The position numbers were made by a program, and so were the translations under genes. This document shows, piece by piece, positions 19,870 through 29,493 of a DNA stretch of 64,000 bases (positions are counted from its first letter, which is position 1; every line of letters starts with the position of its first letter). Below the pieces are notes generated by a model. The model was not told where the DNA came from. It searched no databases and saw nothing but the letters and a program-made list of their open reading frames with translations. Source of the DNA: Pseudomonadota bacterium (GTDB lineage: Bacteria; Pseudomonadota; Gammaproteobacteria; Eutrophobiales; Eutrophobiaceae); assembly GCA_013112535.1 (NCBI GenBank), contig JABFGI010000006.1, positions 62,001 through 126,000 on the forward strand, given 5' to 3'.

Positions 19870-20283
19870 ATGGCTAAAGTAAACATGTCAACTGATCTTG
19901 ATGTTGCAGCAGATAAACTCTGGAATTTAATTGGTGGTTTTAATGCCTTACCAGACTGGCATCCAGCAATAGAAAATAGTGAATTACAGGAAGAAGGCAG
20001 TATGCGAGTATTGAGTCTTGCCGGCGGTGGTGAAATTGTTGAAAGACTGGAAAAATATGATGATAACGAACGCATTTATTCTTACACAATTACAGATAGT
20101 CCGTTACCAGTAAAAAATTATCGCGCTGAAATCAAAGTGATTGATAAAGGAGATGATAAAGCCAGTGTTGAGTGGTCTAGTGAATTTAGTGCAGAAGGTG
20201 CAACAGAAAGTGAAGCGATGGATGTTATTACTGGAATATTTCAAGCGGGTTTAGATAACCTGAAAAAAATGTATGGAGGATAA
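19870..20283 (+). CDS. MxaD-like SRPBCC-family protein
   Basis: The 137-residue protein belongs to the SRPBCC (polyketide cyclase/START-like) superfamily and resembles MxaD-type proteins of methylotrophs. Visible features are WNLIGGFNALPDWHPAIENSEL near the N-terminus and a C-terminal helix (VITGIFQAGLDNLKKMYGG). It has no signal peptide, unlike periplasmic MxaD. It follows the response regulator by 12 bp with a GGGGTAGGAAA ribosome site, so it is the third gene of that operon. The ligand is unknown. Confidence 0.75.
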   Translation: MAKVNMSTDLDVAADKLWNLIGGFNALPDWHPAIENSELQEEGSMRVLSLAGGGEIVERLEKYDDNERIYSYTITDSPLPVKNYRAEIKVIDKGDDKASVEWSSEFSAEGATESEAMDVITGIFQAGLDNLKKMYGG

Positions 20284-20330
20284 TGTTATGTCCACCTATG
20301 ACTGCTATTTCAAGCGGACGTTATAATCAT

Positions 20331-21659
20331 TTAATGTAACTTCATTCTTGGCTTGGTTTTTTGCGTCAAAATATTTGCAATCGTCGTTAACCCAACTCGT
20401 ATAAAGCCCTGTATTGCTAATTGATGCATTTTGTATAGGGACATATAAACAAAACGGGCGATAATACCTTCTATTAAAATACTGCCTGCTTTTTTACCAA
20501 GCAAATTTCCCATCATATTGCCGACGGTTGTATAACGGCTGAGATTAATTAATGAACCGTAATCGACATATGTATAATCTGGTAAAGGTTGCTTATTCAT
20601 TCTATTAATAACGGTTTTGATCAACATGGTTGCTTGTTGATGTGCTGCCTGGGCGCGTGGCGGAACGGTTTCATCAGTTCCTTCCATTGGACAGGCAGCA
20701 CAGTCGCCAAATGCAAAGACATTTTCATCTCGCGTAGTTTGTAATGTTGGTTTTACAACAAGTTGGTTAATTTGATTTGTTTCGAGGCCTTCAATATTTT
20801 CAAGAAAATCCGGCGCTTTGATACCTGCAGCCCAAACTTTCATTTCAGAAGGAATTAAGCCACCTTTATCAGTAACAAACCCTTCTTTAGTGGCTTCCAA
20901 AACACGGTGACCTGTTAGAAGAACTACATTGATTTTTTCCAGTGCATTTGCTGTTTTTTCTGATAAGGCGGGGGGTAATGCGGGTAGAACCCTGTCTGCT
21001 GCTTCAATAATAGAGATTGAAACTTCATTTACATCGAAACCATCCAGACCAAATTCATAAATATGATTAATTGCTTCATGTAATTCTGCTGAAAGTTCAA
21101 CGCCAGTTGCACCGGCACCGGCAATTGCAATCTTTAACTGGCCTTCGCGCAGAGGTGTCTGTTGGGCATGGGCTGAATAGGCATTTCTGAAAAAATATTG
21201 ATGAAATGTATCGGCTTGATCTCGATCATCAAGAAACATGCAGTGTTCTTTTACGCCTTTAATACCAAAATCATTTGTTGTGCTACCAACGGCAAAAATC
21301 AATGTGTCGTATTGAAATGTTCGTCTGGGAATATATTCATTACCTTCGTTATCCAGTGTTGGTTCGGTACTGATTTCCTGCTTTTCACGATTCAGTGAAT
21401 CAACCCGACCAAGTCGAAAGGTAAAATGATTTTTATACGCCAGAGCAAGGTAACTCAATTCATCTTCGTATGAGTTCAAAGTGCCTGCTGCGACTTCATG
21501 CAATAACGGTTTCCATAAGTGGGTCAGGGTGCAATCAATGAGTTTGATGTCAGCCCTTTTCTTTTTTCCCAGTTTATTACCTAGCTTTGCAGCCAATTCC
21601 AGTCCGCCTGCGCCACCGCCGACAATTACAACTTTGTGTAAATCTTCTTGTTCAGTCAT
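20331..21659 (-). CDS. ndh: Type II NADH dehydrogenase (NDH-2)
   Basis: This 442-residue FAD enzyme oxidises NADH and reduces quinone at the membrane without pumping protons. The FAD dinucleotide-binding motif VIVGGGAGGLELA is at the N-terminus. The NADH-binding motif is AIAGAGATGVELSAEL, and the C-terminal FAD motif is NVFAFGDCAACP. A hydrophobic C-terminal stretch (RFVYMSLYKMHQLAIQG) fits membrane attachment. It is convergent with the MxaD-like gene and stands alone. Confidence 0.93.
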   Translation of the reverse strand: MTEQEDLHKVVIVGGGAGGLELAAKLGNKLGKKKRADIKLIDCTLTHLWKPLLHEVAAGTLNSYEDELSYLALAYKNHFTFRLGRVDSLNREKQEISTEPTLDNEGNEYIPRRTFQYDTLIFAVGSTTNDFGIKGVKEHCMFLDDRDQADTFHQYFFRNAYSAHAQQTPLREGQLKIAIAGAGATGVELSAELHEAINHIYEFGLDGFDVNEVSISIIEAADRVLPALPPALSEKTANALEKINVVLLTGHRVLEATKEGFVTDKGGLIPSEMKVWAAGIKAPDFLENIEGLETNQINQLVVKPTLQTTRDENVFAFGDCAACPMEGTDETVPPRAQAAHQQATMLIKTVINRMNKQPLPDYTYVDYGSLINLSRYTTVGNMMGNLLGKKAGSILIEGIIARFVYMSLYKMHQLAIQGFIRVGLTTIANILTQKTKPRMKLH

Positions 21660-21791
21660 GTTTCTGTCTGGTTTGTTATTGATTTATATATAGTAAGTCT
21701 ACATCAAGTCTTGGCGTCTGACTCTAATAATTTACTTGGTTATGAAATTGATTATACTTGCAGAATACAGAAAATAATGGTTATTAAAATT

Positions 21792-22085
21792 ATGGATAAA
21801 AAGACAGAACTCGAGGCAGCAGCTTTTAGAAAACTTGTGCAACATTTAAGAGAGCACACAGAAGTACAAAATATTGATTTAATGAATTTGGCCAGTTTTT
21901 GTCGGAATTGTTTATCAAAATGGTATCGCGCTGCGGCTGAAGAGAGAGGCGAAGAAATGGATTACGAAACAGCCAGAGAAATTGTTTATGGCATGCCGTA
22001 TTCAGAATGGAAAGATAAGTATCAAAATGAAGCAAGCTCTGAACAAAAAGAAAAGTTTAAGGAAGTGACTGGAGAAGAGGCTTAA
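21792..22085 (+). CDS. DUF1244 family protein
   Basis: The 97-residue protein matches the small DUF1244 family: FRKLVQHLREHTEVQNIDLMN, CRNCLSKWY and EIVYGMPYSEWKDKYQ. It has a Cys-x2-Cys pair in ASFCRNCLSKW. The ATG at 21792 is chosen because the family begins there; the longer frame from 21648 adds residues that overlap the divergent NDH-2 gene. The function of the family is not known. Confidence 0.88.
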   Translation: MDKKTELEAAAFRKLVQHLREHTEVQNIDLMNLASFCRNCLSKWYRAAAEERGEEMDYETAREIVYGMPYSEWKDKYQNEASSEQKEKFKEVTGEEA

Positions 22086-23014
22086 TAGATTTGAGTAATT
22101 GAATATGATTTTTTACTCAATTCATTAAGCAAGCCGTTTGCTCCTGCAAGGTGAGAAGCACCAACGGCAACAAAAACATTACCTGATTTAAATTCATTTT
22201 CTATTCGTTTAAGCATTCTTGTATTGCGATCATACAATATTCGTTGCATGAATCGTACAAATACGGCTTCGTCGTAATGTGGTTGATTGTTGAATTCAAG
22301 CATGCCTTGTAAATCACGATTAATATATAAATCGACGAGCATTTTTGTATCATGAATAATCTGTTCATGATTACAAATCGTGTCTTTCAAAATAACGACT
22401 TGATCATTCATCGCTAATCCATCAAGCGCAGATAGTATTTCTTCCATTGTTTCCAACGATTTTATTTGCAACATGCTTTGTTGCGCGGCCTTTAATAAAT
22501 TACTTTCAAGCGTTGGTGCTCTAACGGGCTTTGGCCGACCAATTAAACTAAAGGCAGCCCAGGGCTTTACAAAATTCGCATGCTCTGCTGCTACGCCATA
22601 GTCCTGTATTATTATTATTAGTGTATCCAGTAGTGCTGGTTCTAATAAGTGATCTAGTCGTTGTTTATCTTTAAAGTACATCATGTTTAAAAAAGTCTGG
22701 TTCGCTTCTTCATTCGGGATGGTTTCTATTAATAAAGTATTACTTTTTGCCAGAGCCAATCGAACTTTTGGTGGAATTGGGCTAACGGCATAATCCTGTG
22801 AGTGCATGGTGCCAAAGATATAATTCTCTTTGCCGTCTTTCTCAATTTTCCATAGTAGTCCTTTATTAAAAGGTGTGTCAGGGATGTCGGTTAGATCTTG
22901 TTCCGATGTGTCATTGATAAAAGCATTACATTCAGCAGGATAGTTTGGTTCTTCTCCTGCAAATACGAATGAAAAAAATATAAACAGATAAAAAAAGGAA
23001 AGTTTCCTAATCAT
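22082..23014 (-). CDS. TraB/GumN-family secreted protein
   Basis: The 310-residue protein has a signal peptide (about residues 1-19) and the TraB/GumN (TIKI-like) fold. The family motif GTMHSQD occurs near residue 69, and a second conserved block (VFVAVGASHLAG) near the C-terminus, which together carry the Gly-x2-His pairs typical of this putative metalloprotease group. Its stop overlaps the convergent DUF1244 gene by four bases. The substrate is unknown. Confidence 0.85.
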   Translation of the reverse strand: MIRKLSFFYLFIFFSFVFAGEEPNYPAECNAFINDTSEQDLTDIPDTPFNKGLLWKIEKDGKENYIFGTMHSQDYAVSPIPPKVRLALAKSNTLLIETIPNEEANQTFLNMMYFKDKQRLDHLLEPALLDTLIIIIQDYGVAAEHANFVKPWAAFSLIGRPKPVRAPTLESNLLKAAQQSMLQIKSLETMEEILSALDGLAMNDQVVILKDTICNHEQIIHDTKMLVDLYINRDLQGMLEFNNQPHYDEAVFVRFMQRILYDRNTRMLKRIENEFKSGNVFVAVGASHLAGANGLLNELSKKSYSITQIY

Positions 23015-23075
23015 ATATTGTCAAAATCATTTTATTATAGTTTTTTAAAAATTAAGGAATGTATCTGGTTTAATT

Positions 23076-23603
23076 ATGTTAATAGACAAAATAGTAAAAT
23101 TTCAGTTCATCATTATCATTTTAGTCTTTTCAGTTTCAGTTTATGCCGATAATTATTATTCTGGAAGTCAATATTTTGAAAAATGTATGTCCGAAGCAGT
23201 CAAAGTTAAACAAGGAAACATTATTAAGATAGAGCTCAAACGTGAAAATAACATGTTGGTATATGAATATGATATTCGAGACGAAGATAATCGAGATTGG
23301 GATGTTGAATGTCAGGCTGATACCGGTGAAATTATAGAATTGGAAAGAGAGGTTTTTGGTATTTATGACAAGGCTTTTCACAGTTATATGAAGATTAACC
23401 TGGAACAGGCAAAAACTATCGCGCTACAAAAATATCCTGGCGAAATTATCGAGATTGAATATGAAATAGAAGAAGATGGGCGTGCAGTCTATGAGTTTGA
23501 TATAGATACAGAAGACGATAAAGAAATGAAGATCGAGATCGATGCCGCTTCAGGTAATATTCATGAAGAAACCGAGGAATTATGGCAAATTGGCTATGAA
23601 TAA
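23076..23603 (+). CDS. PepSY-domain periplasmic protein
   Basis: The 175-residue protein has a signal peptide (about residues 1-24) and two PepSY repeats. Each has the typical pattern of a helix (KVKQGNIIKIELKRENN; AKTIALQKYPGEIIEIEYE) followed by a strand that ends in acidic residues (YEYDIRDEDNRDWDVECQ; YEFDIDTEDDKEMKIEID). The very acidic character suggests possible divalent metal binding. It lies upstream of the RND efflux operon, so an accessory role is possible. Confidence 0.8.
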   Translation: MLIDKIVKFQFIIIILVFSVSVYADNYYSGSQYFEKCMSEAVKVKQGNIIKIELKRENNMLVYEYDIRDEDNRDWDVECQADTGEIIELEREVFGIYDKAFHSYMKINLEQAKTIALQKYPGEIIEIEYEIEEDGRAVYEFDIDTEDDKEMKIEIDAASGNIHEETEELWQIGYE

Positions 23604-23654
23604 CAGTGCTTTACCTTTATTATCAGGGGATAAATTTCCGATTAGTATAGTGCT

Positions 23655-25127
23655 GTGTCCAATAATAACGATAAGACGGAAAAAATCCGCTATTCCAATC
23701 TAGTTTCAGTAAAAACAGCTCTTTGTTCTGTTTTATTGTGTCTTATTGTCATTTTATCAGGCTGTTTTAAATATCAGTATGTCCCTAAACCCATCAATGA
23801 AACTCAATCATTAACAGATATTCTGGCTCATGATCCGGCGGATCCGGCATTTAAATCTTTTCTTGACGAACACCAGTTCTCTAATCTTGCCTGGCCAATA
23901 AAGAAATGGGATCTTAATTCTTTAATGCTGACAGCGATTTTCTTTAATCCCGCTATTAAAGTTGCTAAATCTGAATTGTCCATGACACAGGCGGCAGAAA
24001 TTACGGCAGGTCAAAGACCAAACCCAGGTGTTGGAATTCCACTGGAACATCATAGTGAAACAGGTGAATCACCCTGGTTAATTGGGTTGGTTAGTGATTT
24101 TTTGTTTGAACGTGCAGATAAAATTGAATCAAGACAAAAACAGGCTATCTCAAAAACACAAGCAGCTGAAATTAATCTGGAACAGCAGGTTTGGAATACA
24201 TATAGTGGTTTGCATCAAAATCTAATCGAGTTTTATGCGGCTACAAAACAAAAAGAATTACTGCAACAACAACAGGAATTATTATCTGAAAACCTGAGTT
24301 TGTTAGAGAGACGACAGGAGCTCGGTCAGGTAAGTCAATTTGAAGTCAGTAGTGTTAGACTTGAGTTACAACATATTCAGTTACGCGTCTCTGATCAAGA
24401 TTATGAGATTAATAATGCCTTCCACAATTTAATTGCTGAAACAGGGTTGCAAGTAGATAAGTTTAAAAAATCAGAACTTGATTTTTCCAACCTTGATTCT
24501 GAATTTAATTCTCAACAGTTTGATGAAGTCAGTTTACGTGAAGAAGTATTAAATCATCGTTTTGATGTCAGAATTAAGTTGAAAGAATATGAAGCATTGG
24601 AAGCAGCGTTACGACTTGAGATAGTGAAACAGTATCCGGACATCAATCTTTCACCCGGGTTTATTTTTGATCAAGGTGATCGCATCTGGACATTAGGTGC
24701 AGCATGGATATTGCCGTTGTTTCATAATAATGAAGGGCAGATTGAAGAAGCACTGGCCGCACGCCAGCATTTGCAGGCTGAATTTCTACAATTACAGACA
24801 TCTTTATTAAATGAATTAAATCGTAAACGTCAAAATTATCTGGATAAATTAAATTCATATCAAAACACATTAAAATTGATGGATGAATTAACAAACAGAT
24901 CTGAGCAAATACAAAAACAATTTGATCTTGGCTATACCGATAGTCTTTCTGTAGTTCGTTCAAAGATCGAGCTTGAAAAAGCTAGGCAGGCTATTTTTGC
25001 AATAAAGATTGATGTATTGAGGGCAATAGAACAATTGGAACAGGTTTCTCAAAATGCATTACATAACAATATTGATTTAAAAACTTTAACAACTCGACTC
25101 TTGAACAATACCAGGCAAACAAAATGA
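23655..25127 (+). CDS. TolC-like outer-membrane efflux lipoprotein
   Basis: The 490-residue protein has a lipobox (LSGC, Cys37) after an N-terminal hydrophobic segment and two outer-membrane efflux (OEP) repeats of coiled-coil helices. It is the exit duct of a tripartite pump; its stop overlaps the start of the adaptor gene (ATGA). The start is a GTG at 23655 that gives an N-terminal extension of about 20 residues before the signal segment, and a later start is possible. It belongs to the operon with the adaptor and the RND pump. Confidence 0.88.
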   Translation: MSNNNDKTEKIRYSNLVSVKTALCSVLLCLIVILSGCFKYQYVPKPINETQSLTDILAHDPADPAFKSFLDEHQFSNLAWPIKKWDLNSLMLTAIFFNPAIKVAKSELSMTQAAEITAGQRPNPGVGIPLEHHSETGESPWLIGLVSDFLFERADKIESRQKQAISKTQAAEINLEQQVWNTYSGLHQNLIEFYAATKQKELLQQQQELLSENLSLLERRQELGQVSQFEVSSVRLELQHIQLRVSDQDYEINNAFHNLIAETGLQVDKFKKSELDFSNLDSEFNSQQFDEVSLREEVLNHRFDVRIKLKEYEALEAALRLEIVKQYPDINLSPGFIFDQGDRIWTLGAAWILPLFHNNEGQIEEALAARQHLQAEFLQLQTSLLNELNRKRQNYLDKLNSYQNTLKLMDELTNRSEQIQKQFDLGYTDSLSVVRSKIELEKARQAIFAIKIDVLRAIEQLEQVSQNALHNNIDLKTLTTRLLNNTRQTK

Positions 25128-26197
25128 AGCAACTGATTACTATTCTAATAATCATATTGATACTTGTAGCAGGTTTTACTTTTGCTCCTGAATACATGAA
25201 GCCTGCTTTTTTAACTGAGCTATCAGAAACAGAACACGATGATGATGACGACGATGATGATGAAGTAAATACACGACAACAGCTGGTCGATGGTAAGTTA
25301 CAAGTAAGGATTGAAAAAGAAACGCAGCAATTGGCAGGCATTAGAACCAGCCTTGCAGAAAATATAAGTGTGCGGTCAGAAAACAGGGCATTTGCAACTG
25401 TTATTGATATAAAAGAAATTATAGATTTAAGGGCATCATATAGAAATGTTGCTGCACGGCGGGAAGTTATAAATACTAATTATAGAAACGCTAGCAAATT
25501 ACTTGAGCAACTTAAAGTGTTGCATAAAGAAGCTAGAAATATCTCAGCACGCGAATTACAAGAAGCTCAATCAAGTTGGGAAGAATATCGTGCTCGCATG
25601 CGTGCTGCTGATGTAGAGTTACAAAATATAAGAGCGACAATGGTTCAAAAATGGAATACAGAAATAACCGATATGGCCTTGAAGGATGATTCTGAAATTT
25701 TTAATCGCCTGACGCAACGTGAAGAATTTATTATTCTGGTTACATTAAAAGCTGAGCAACAACTTGATCCCAATACGGCATTTGTTTTTGTTAATCGTAT
25801 TGATGACAGGATGCATGCGAGAAAGGCCTATTTTATTTCACCTGCACCATTTTCAGATAGCACCTTGCAAGGTGAAACTTATTTCTTCAGAACCAATGCG
25901 GATAAAATACGTATTGGTATGCGTCTTTATGTGTGGTTACCGGGAACCGGTTTTACTGGACAAGGCGTTAACATTCCGGAAGAGGCCATCGTCTGGTATG
26001 CAGGAAAACCCTGGGCTTATGTTCAGGTTGATGATGAGTTGTTTAGTCGCAGAAGTTTGATTGATGCGATTGAAGTATCAGGTAGTTGGTTAGTGAAGGA
26101 AAATTTTGATGTTGGTGAAAAGGTCGTTACCAGTGGGGCGCAGACCTTATTGTCAGAGGAGTTTAAGTGGGCGATTCCGGATGAAGATGACGACTGA
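25124..26197 (+). CDS. RND efflux periplasmic adaptor with Asp-rich tract
   Basis: The 357-residue membrane-fusion protein has an N-terminal anchor helix (about 4-20), then a helical hairpin region and beta-barrel domains. Just after the anchor is a run of eight aspartates (residues 39-46) preceded by His38 and followed by Glu47, a possible metal-binding tract. The protein links the TolC-like lipoprotein to the RND pump downstream. Substrate is unknown; a metal is plausible given the acidic tract. Confidence 0.85.
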   Translation: MKQLITILIIILILVAGFTFAPEYMKPAFLTELSETEHDDDDDDDDEVNTRQQLVDGKLQVRIEKETQQLAGIRTSLAENISVRSENRAFATVIDIKEIIDLRASYRNVAARREVINTNYRNASKLLEQLKVLHKEARNISARELQEAQSSWEEYRARMRAADVELQNIRATMVQKWNTEITDMALKDDSEIFNRLTQREEFIILVTLKAEQQLDPNTAFVFVNRIDDRMHARKAYFISPAPFSDSTLQGETYFFRTNADKIRIGMRLYVWLPGTGFTGQGVNIPEEAIVWYAGKPWAYVQVDDELFSRRSLIDAIEVSGSWLVKENFDVGEKVVTSGAQTLLSEEFKWAIPDEDDD

Positions 26198-26287
26198 AAA
26201 AATGCAGATTATGAAAATGACAAAATATATTGCTTCATTATCTACTCATAGACGTTTATTGACATTCGTTAAGATATTTTATTAATT

Positions 26288-29200
26288 ATGCTTTCTGCTA
26301 TAGTTCGATTTTCGATTAACTTTCGTGGTGTTGTCATTGCCATTGCTACACTGTTAATGGTTTACAGTGTTTATAGTTTATCGCGTGCTGGTCTGGATAT
26401 TTTTCCCGAATTTTCTCCTAACCTGATTGTGGTGCAAACAGAAGCATCGGGTTATTCAACAGAGCAAGTAGAAGTATTAATCACTCGTCCTATAGAATCT
26501 GCTTTATCCGGTTTAATCGGTATAGATCACGTCCGTTCCGAATCAATTCAAGGCTTGTCCATCGTTAATGTTTATTTTGATGAAGACACCGATATCTATC
26601 GTAACAGGCAGTTGGTTTCAGAACGTTTGGCTGGATTAACCAATTTATTACCGGAAGGTGTTGGTCCTGCTGTCCCAGTTCCTATGGCTTCATCATCAGC
26701 AACTATTCTGACCATGGGTGTAACATCAGATAGTAAAAACCTGATGGAGTTACGTAGTATTGTTGACTGGAATCTGGTGCCGACCATTTTAAGTGTTCCC
26801 GGTGTGGCTGATGTCAATGTTTTTGGCGGCGAGATTAAACAATTACAGATCCAGTTAGATGAAAACAAACTACATAAATATGGACTTGGTATTAACGAAG
26901 TAACCGAAGCAGCAAAACAGGCAACAGGAATTTTCGGAACCGGCTTTATTGAAAACGTGAATCAACGTTTAACTTTAAGTGTTACTGGCTTACCCGATAA
27001 AAAAGAAGAGCTTGCCGATGTTGTGATTAAACATCTTGATGGTATCAATATCACCTTGGGCGATGTTGCCAATATTGAATATGGTGCTGAGCCTGCTTTT
27101 GGTAAAGGTGCCATTATGGGTAAAGAAGGTGTTGTATTGATGGTGATTGGTCAATACGGAGCAAATACATTAAACGTATCAAATGCCGTTGAAGAAGCAA
27201 TTCAGGGACTCGATCAGATCTTTGCCATTAATAACATTCAGTTTCATCCTACCTTGTTTCGCCCGGCAAATTATATTGAACGTTCTGTTACCAGTATTAC
27301 AGGCCATTTATTAGTTGGTGGAATATTTGTTGTAGCAGTATTAGTCGTTTTTCTATTTAACTTCAGAACCGCTTTCATATCTGTTATGGCAATTCCATTG
27401 TCGCTATTAACGGCAATACTAATCTTGCTGGAGATGGGGATTAATTTAAATATCATGGTGATTGGTGGACTTGCTATTGCACTTGGTGAAGTCGTCGATG
27501 ATGCGATTATTGATACGGAAAATATCTTTCGTCGTTTACGACAAAACCGGCTGTTACAAAATCCTTTACCTATGAAGGATGTTGTTTTTAATGCATCCAT
27601 GGAAGTGCGCGGTTCCGTTGTTTATGCCAGCTTTATTGTTGCCTTGGTATTTTTACCCTTATTACATATTAGTGGAATTACCGGTCGTTTATTTCAACCA
27701 CTTGGAACGGCTTATATTCTTTCCATCATGATGTCGCTATTGGTGGCATTAACAGTAACACCGGCATTGTGTTATATCATGCTGGCTAAAGATGAATTGA
27801 AAAATATAGAGCCGCCATTAATGCGTTTCTTACAACCGCTTTATGCGAAATCTTTGTCGTTAATCTCGTGTGCTCCTTATTTGATTGTGTTTGTCACGGT
27901 ATTATTTTGTTTGGCCGGTTTATTTGTTTTACCCAATGTTGGCGGTCAATTTATTCCAAATTTGAGGGAAGGGCATTACATCGTTCATACCTCAAGTATT
28001 TCAGGAACTTCATTGGAAGAGTCCATTCGCGTTGGCAATCAATTAACAAAATCATTTCTGGAAATAGAAGGCGTAACTTCAGTTTCCCAATGGGCAGGAC
28101 GGGCAGAACGTGGGGCAGATACGTTTGGCAGTCACTATAGTGAATTTGAAGTTGATCTAGAATATAACCTGAGCGGGAAACAACAACAGACTGTATTGGA
28201 TAACATTCGTGAAATATTGGAAGAGTATCCGGGGATCCGGTTTGAAGCATATAACTTTTTGTCTGAACGTATTTATGAAACGATTTCCGGTTATACAACA
28301 CCCATAGTTGTTAATATCTATGGAAATGACTTAAATGCACTAGATAGAAAAGCAACAGAAGTCGCTGCGGTCATGCAAACTATTGAAGGTGCAAGCGGTG
28401 TTCAGGTACAGTCATCAACCGATACACCTTTATTACAAATTGGATTAAAACTGGAAAAGTTAAAACAACATGGTTTAACACCAGTTGAAATAGTGACCAG
28501 TATCAAGACTGCGTTTGAAGGATTGCCCGTTGCAAAATATCAGGAAGACAATCGTATTTTTGATGTTGCTGTTATTTTTCCGGGACAAAAACGTGAGACC
28601 TATGAAGATGTCAGACAACTGCTCATTAAAACTGCTAATGGTTCACTTTTGCCTTTATATGAGTTCGCTGATATTCGTCAGCTAAGTGGTCGCTATAATA
28701 TTCTTCATCAGGATGGGCAGCGTTTACAGAGTATTACCAGTCATGTTGTTGATCGCGACATCGTCAGTTTTATGGATGAACTGGAAGAAAAAATATTAAA
28801 GGAAGTTCAATTCAGTGCCGAGTTATATCCCGAGTTTACCGGTGCTGCAATAGAGCAGGCTAAGGCGAAGGAAGAACTGATTATTCTTTCCTTATTAGTT
28901 CTGGCCGTTGTATTAATGCTGATCTATATTGCTATTCGTAATTTAAGACATGTGTTTTTAATGTTACTAAATCTACCTTTTGCATTAGTAGGCGGAGTTA
29001 TTGCCGTAATTTTAACAGGAAGTAGTTTATCTGTTGGTTCTTTGGTGGGTTTTGTTACTTTGTTTGGTATTACCATACGTAACTCGATTATGTTGGTTTC
29101 GCATTACCAGTATCTGGTTGATGAAGAAAAACATCCGTGGAATCTTGAAGTTGCAATACAGGGGGCACAGGAACGTTTGCCATCTATATTGATGACTGCT

Positions 29201-29377
29201 TTGGTCACCGCTTTGGCTATGCTACCGATTGCAATTGGTAGCGATAATCCCGGTAGAGAAATAATGGGGCCAATGGCAGCGATTATTATTGGTGGATTAG
29301 CTTCTTCGACCATCCTAAATTTATTGATTATGCCGACAGTTATGTTGAAATTCGGGAAATTTAGTCAAACGGAATAA
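26288..29377 (+). CDS. RND efflux pump, inner-membrane subunit (HME-like)
   Basis: The 1029-residue protein has the twelve-helix RND layout with two large periplasmic loops. It resembles the heavy-metal-efflux CusA/CzcA branch more than AcrB: it starts with the LSAIVRFSINFRG segment and has the GEVVDDAIIDTENIFRR motif in TM4, which carries the acidic proton-relay residues. The gene follows the adaptor gene by 90 bp and is followed by a receiver-kinase gene. The substrate cannot be read from sequence. Confidence 0.88.
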   Translation: MLSAIVRFSINFRGVVIAIATLLMVYSVYSLSRAGLDIFPEFSPNLIVVQTEASGYSTEQVEVLITRPIESALSGLIGIDHVRSESIQGLSIVNVYFDEDTDIYRNRQLVSERLAGLTNLLPEGVGPAVPVPMASSSATILTMGVTSDSKNLMELRSIVDWNLVPTILSVPGVADVNVFGGEIKQLQIQLDENKLHKYGLGINEVTEAAKQATGIFGTGFIENVNQRLTLSVTGLPDKKEELADVVIKHLDGINITLGDVANIEYGAEPAFGKGAIMGKEGVVLMVIGQYGANTLNVSNAVEEAIQGLDQIFAINNIQFHPTLFRPANYIERSVTSITGHLLVGGIFVVAVLVVFLFNFRTAFISVMAIPLSLLTAILILLEMGINLNIMVIGGLAIALGEVVDDAIIDTENIFRRLRQNRLLQNPLPMKDVVFNASMEVRGSVVYASFIVALVFLPLLHISGITGRLFQPLGTAYILSIMMSLLVALTVTPALCYIMLAKDELKNIEPPLMRFLQPLYAKSLSLISCAPYLIVFVTVLFCLAGLFVLPNVGGQFIPNLREGHYIVHTSSISGTSLEESIRVGNQLTKSFLEIEGVTSVSQWAGRAERGADTFGSHYSEFEVDLEYNLSGKQQQTVLDNIREILEEYPGIRFEAYNFLSERIYETISGYTTPIVVNIYGNDLNALDRKATEVAAVMQTIEGASGVQVQSSTDTPLLQIGLKLEKLKQHGLTPVEIVTSIKTAFEGLPVAKYQEDNRIFDVAVIFPGQKRETYEDVRQLLIKTANGSLLPLYEFADIRQLSGRYNILHQDGQRLQSITSHVVDRDIVSFMDELEEKILKEVQFSAELYPEFTGAAIEQAKAKEELIILSLLVLAVVLMLIYIAIRNLRHVFLMLLNLPFALVGGVIAVILTGSSLSVGSLVGFVTLFGITIRNSIMLVSHYQYLVDEEKHPWNLEVAIQGAQERLPSILMTALVTALAMLPIAIGSDNPGREIMGPMAAIIIGGLASSTILNLLIMPTVMLKFGKFSQTE

Positions 29378-29399
29378 GAAAAATTCATTTTCCAATAAT

Positions 29400-29450
29400 A
29401 ATTAACTTGATTAATCATTTATAATTGATTGAGTTAATTATATTTTTTTT
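29400..29450 (+). terminator. Possible hairpin and T-run after the RND pump gene
   Basis: AATTAACT (29400-29407) and AGTTAATT (29432-29439) can pair around an imperfect inner stem, followed by a run of T at about 29442-29450. The stem is AT-only and imperfect, so this is a weak candidate terminator. Confidence 0.3.
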
Positions 29451-29493
29451 ATAGACTTCGTTCACTTTCTTAAAAAAGTTCGATCCTATATCA

